From Ctenosaura bakeri (taxonomy: Eukaryota; Chordata; Lepidosauria; Squamata; Iguanidae), in the NCBI GenBank assembly GCA_948474755.1, contig CAOLHI010001820.1:186001-250000 (forward strand): DNA of 64,000 nucleotides. Reading direction: 5' to 3'. Below, in pieces: positions 62,336 through 64,000 of the stretch. The first letter of the stretch is position 1. Each line of letters opens with the position of its first letter. The notes under the pieces are model-generated. The model searched no databases. It was given only the letters and a program-made list of their open reading frames with translations, and was not told the origin of the DNA. The translations under genes were made by a program, and so were the position numbers.

Positions 62336-64000
62336 GTGCCTGGCAGGACCTACCAATACCCACTCTTCAGCCTACCATCAGCGCTCGGAGACCGACCGAC
62401 ACTGGCTCGACACCTAGCGGAGTGGCAGTATGTCACCACGGACTCTTGGGTGCTTTCCATCGTCCGTCTTGGCTACGCCATCGAGTTTCTCGATATTCCT
62501 CCTCGAGGCGTTTACTACTCCACGCCGTCGAGTCCGGCCCTCCTGGAAGAGATCCAATCCCTCCTCCAGAAAGGGGCGATCGAGCAGCTCCCGCAAGAGG
62601 CCAAGACCACCGGCTTCTTCTCCAGGTACTTCACGGTACCGAAAGCCGACGGTACCCTCCGGCCGATCCTAGACCTCAGAGGGGTGAACTACTACATCCG
62701 CCCCAAGAGGTTCAAGATGGTCACGATACCGTCGATCCTGCCCTTCCTACATCGAGGGGACTGGTTCGCCTCCATCGATCTCCGAGACGCATACTTCCAT
62801 ATCGCCATTCGCCCGCAGCACAGACGGTACCTCCGCTTCGCAGTCGACGACACCTGTTACCAGTACAAGGTGCTGCCGTTCGGACTCTAGACTGCCCCAA
62901 GGGTCTTCACCAAGTGCATGGCCCCGGTGGTATCCTTCCTGCGGACGAAGGGTGCTTCTGTCTTCCCTTACCTCGACGATTGGCTGTTGGTGGCGTCCTG
63001 CAAACAGAGACTTTACCACGACGTCCACATGACGTTGTCACTCCTGACCCGCCTTGGTCTACGGGTGAATCCGAAGAAGTCCCACCTCGAGCCGGCGAGG
63101 ATCTTGGACTTCATCGGGGCGACGCTCGACTCAACCTCCGCCAGGGCGTACCTGCCAGAGTCTCGAGCCCAAACCCTGATCCGGGCCGCCGCTCACGCTC
63201 GTACGGCCCCGACGTTATCTGCGAGAAGCGTCCAGCAGCTCTTGGGCTACATGGCTGCGACGACCGCTGTGACATATCTCGCCAGGCTGAGAGCGAGACC
63301 TCTTCAACACTGGTTCGTCCGCATATTCGACCCCCTGCGAGACGAACAGACACTCCGACTGCAGCTGCCGGGAGACGTCCGCTCATCCCTCCGATGGTGG
63401 CAGTCGCGATGCAATCTCATGTCAGGGATGCCTTTCCAACAGCCGACACCGAAGGTGACGGTAACGACCGACGCCTCCCTGTATGGATGGGGTGCCCACT
63501 GCGGCGATCTCAGAGTCCGCGACAGATGGACCGACGACGAGACCGCTCTCCATATCAACGCGTTCGAGCTACTCGCCGTCTGGAAAGCCCTACGGGCGTT
63601 CCGCCACGCTGTGGCGGGGCGCACGGTCCTGATTCTGACGGACAACACCACCGCCGTCTGCTACATCAACAGACAAGGTGGGACTCATTCCACGACCCTG
63701 CTCCACATCGCGCTCGACCTGTGGGACTGGTGCATTCGCCTGCACACGCATCCCGTGGCGGTTCACCTGGCCGGGCAGGAGAACACCACGGCAGACGCCC
63801 TCAGCAGGGACACCTCATCCCATCACGAATGGTCTCTCTCCGGAGAGGCGTTCAGACTGATTCAGGACCGCTGGGACGAACCATCGATCGACCTCTTCGC
63901 GACCAGGGAAAACGCGAAGTGTCGCCGATTCTGTTCCAGAGCGGGCCACGATCGCGCCTCCATCGGGGACGCTTTCCAGCTTCCGTGGACCGGGGAACTC
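62336..64000 (+). pseudogene. RT / RNase H pol of copy H, one internal stop, cut by window end
   Basis: The frame starts right after the Gag stop (62332-62334) in a different frame, with no ATG in frame at this point; 62336 is GTG, so frameshifting from Gag is plausible. RT blocks: SPALLEEIQSLLQKGAIEQL, SRYFTVPKADGTLRPILDL, WFASIDLRDAYFHIAI and QYKVLPFGL, then a TAG at 62888-62890 where copy B has Ser. The catalytic YLDDW is intact (Asp codons 62975-62980), as is GLRVNPKKSHLEP. RNase H follows with TTDAS, TDNTT and ADALSR. Apart from the single nonsense codon this polymerase looks functional. Confidence 0.88.

Larger units (their letters stand above)
59555..64000 (+). mobile_element. DIRS-type YR retrotransposon, copy H (young, left and central part)
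   Basis: It starts with TTCTTCTTCGTGGTCTCTG and runs off the window within the methylase-like tail. It has the left terminal repeat (59555-59735), Gag (59886-62334) and pol (62336 on). From 63337 it is about 99% identical to the start of the window (copy A). It is GC-rich, CpG-rich and only lightly damaged: two frameshifts and one stop in Gag, and one stop in RT. Confidence 0.95.

Overview
The window is vertebrate nuclear DNA from a squamate reptile, probably a lizard. The host gene is PUM1 (Pumilio-1), on the + strand. Seven coding exons join in phase: 13250-13401, 26458-26596, 27017-27160, 28839-29129, 33805-34041, 56806-57073 and 58930-59059 (1,361 bp). They cover the Gln/Ala/Ser-rich middle of the protein and the first part of the RNA-binding Pumilio domain. 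All remaining sequence is intron. Squamate origin is inferred from a Sauria-type tRNA SINE (33506-33680), a second tRNA SINE of the kind common in lizards, many CR1 LINEs and a SPIN-like hAT element. No other host gene was found.

The introns are dominated by DIRS-type tyrosine-recombinase (YR) retrotransposons. I distinguish nine copies: A (1-2299, right part), B (5666-11751), D (16229-16363 plus 18709-24766), C (16364-18708, nested in D), E (29683-33505), J (34441-35059 plus 41521-about 44260), G (35060-41520, nested in J), I (45980-54031) and H (59555 to the window end). All nine lie on the + strand, in the sense of PUM1. The full plan is: left inverted terminal repeat; a Gag-like ORF with a CCHC-type knuckle and, in H, an RS-dipeptide-rich domain; reverse transcriptase; RNase H; a methyltransferase-like tail; tyrosine recombinase; an internal complementary region (ICR); right inverted terminal repeat. 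The ICR is the exact complement of right end joined to left end, so it is the template for a circular intermediate. Copies A and H are young, CpG-rich and about 99% identical where they overlap. B is GC-rich but full of frameshifts. G, I, D, C, E and J are progressively older and CpG-depleted.

Other repeats are CR1 fragments (2340-3035, 4143-5158, 26669-26955, 44405-45140, 46232-47285), an L1 tail (31396-32155) and two solo LTRs (16486-17341, 50613-51189). All of these are antisense to PUM1. DNA transposons include a SPIN-like hAT element with an 8-bp target duplication and a GC-rich internal segment (27684-28450), a small hAT inside the right end of copy I (53703-53963), mariner/Tigger-like MITEs (14911-15059, 59147-59550) and Tc1-like fragments. 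An unclassified GC-rich island with a strong Kozak ATG and a 39-bp coding-like tandem repeat lies at about 25060-25810.

No retroelement ORF is fully intact in the window. Copy H comes closest: its pol frame has a single stop up to the window edge. The YR ORF of copy A looks intact.
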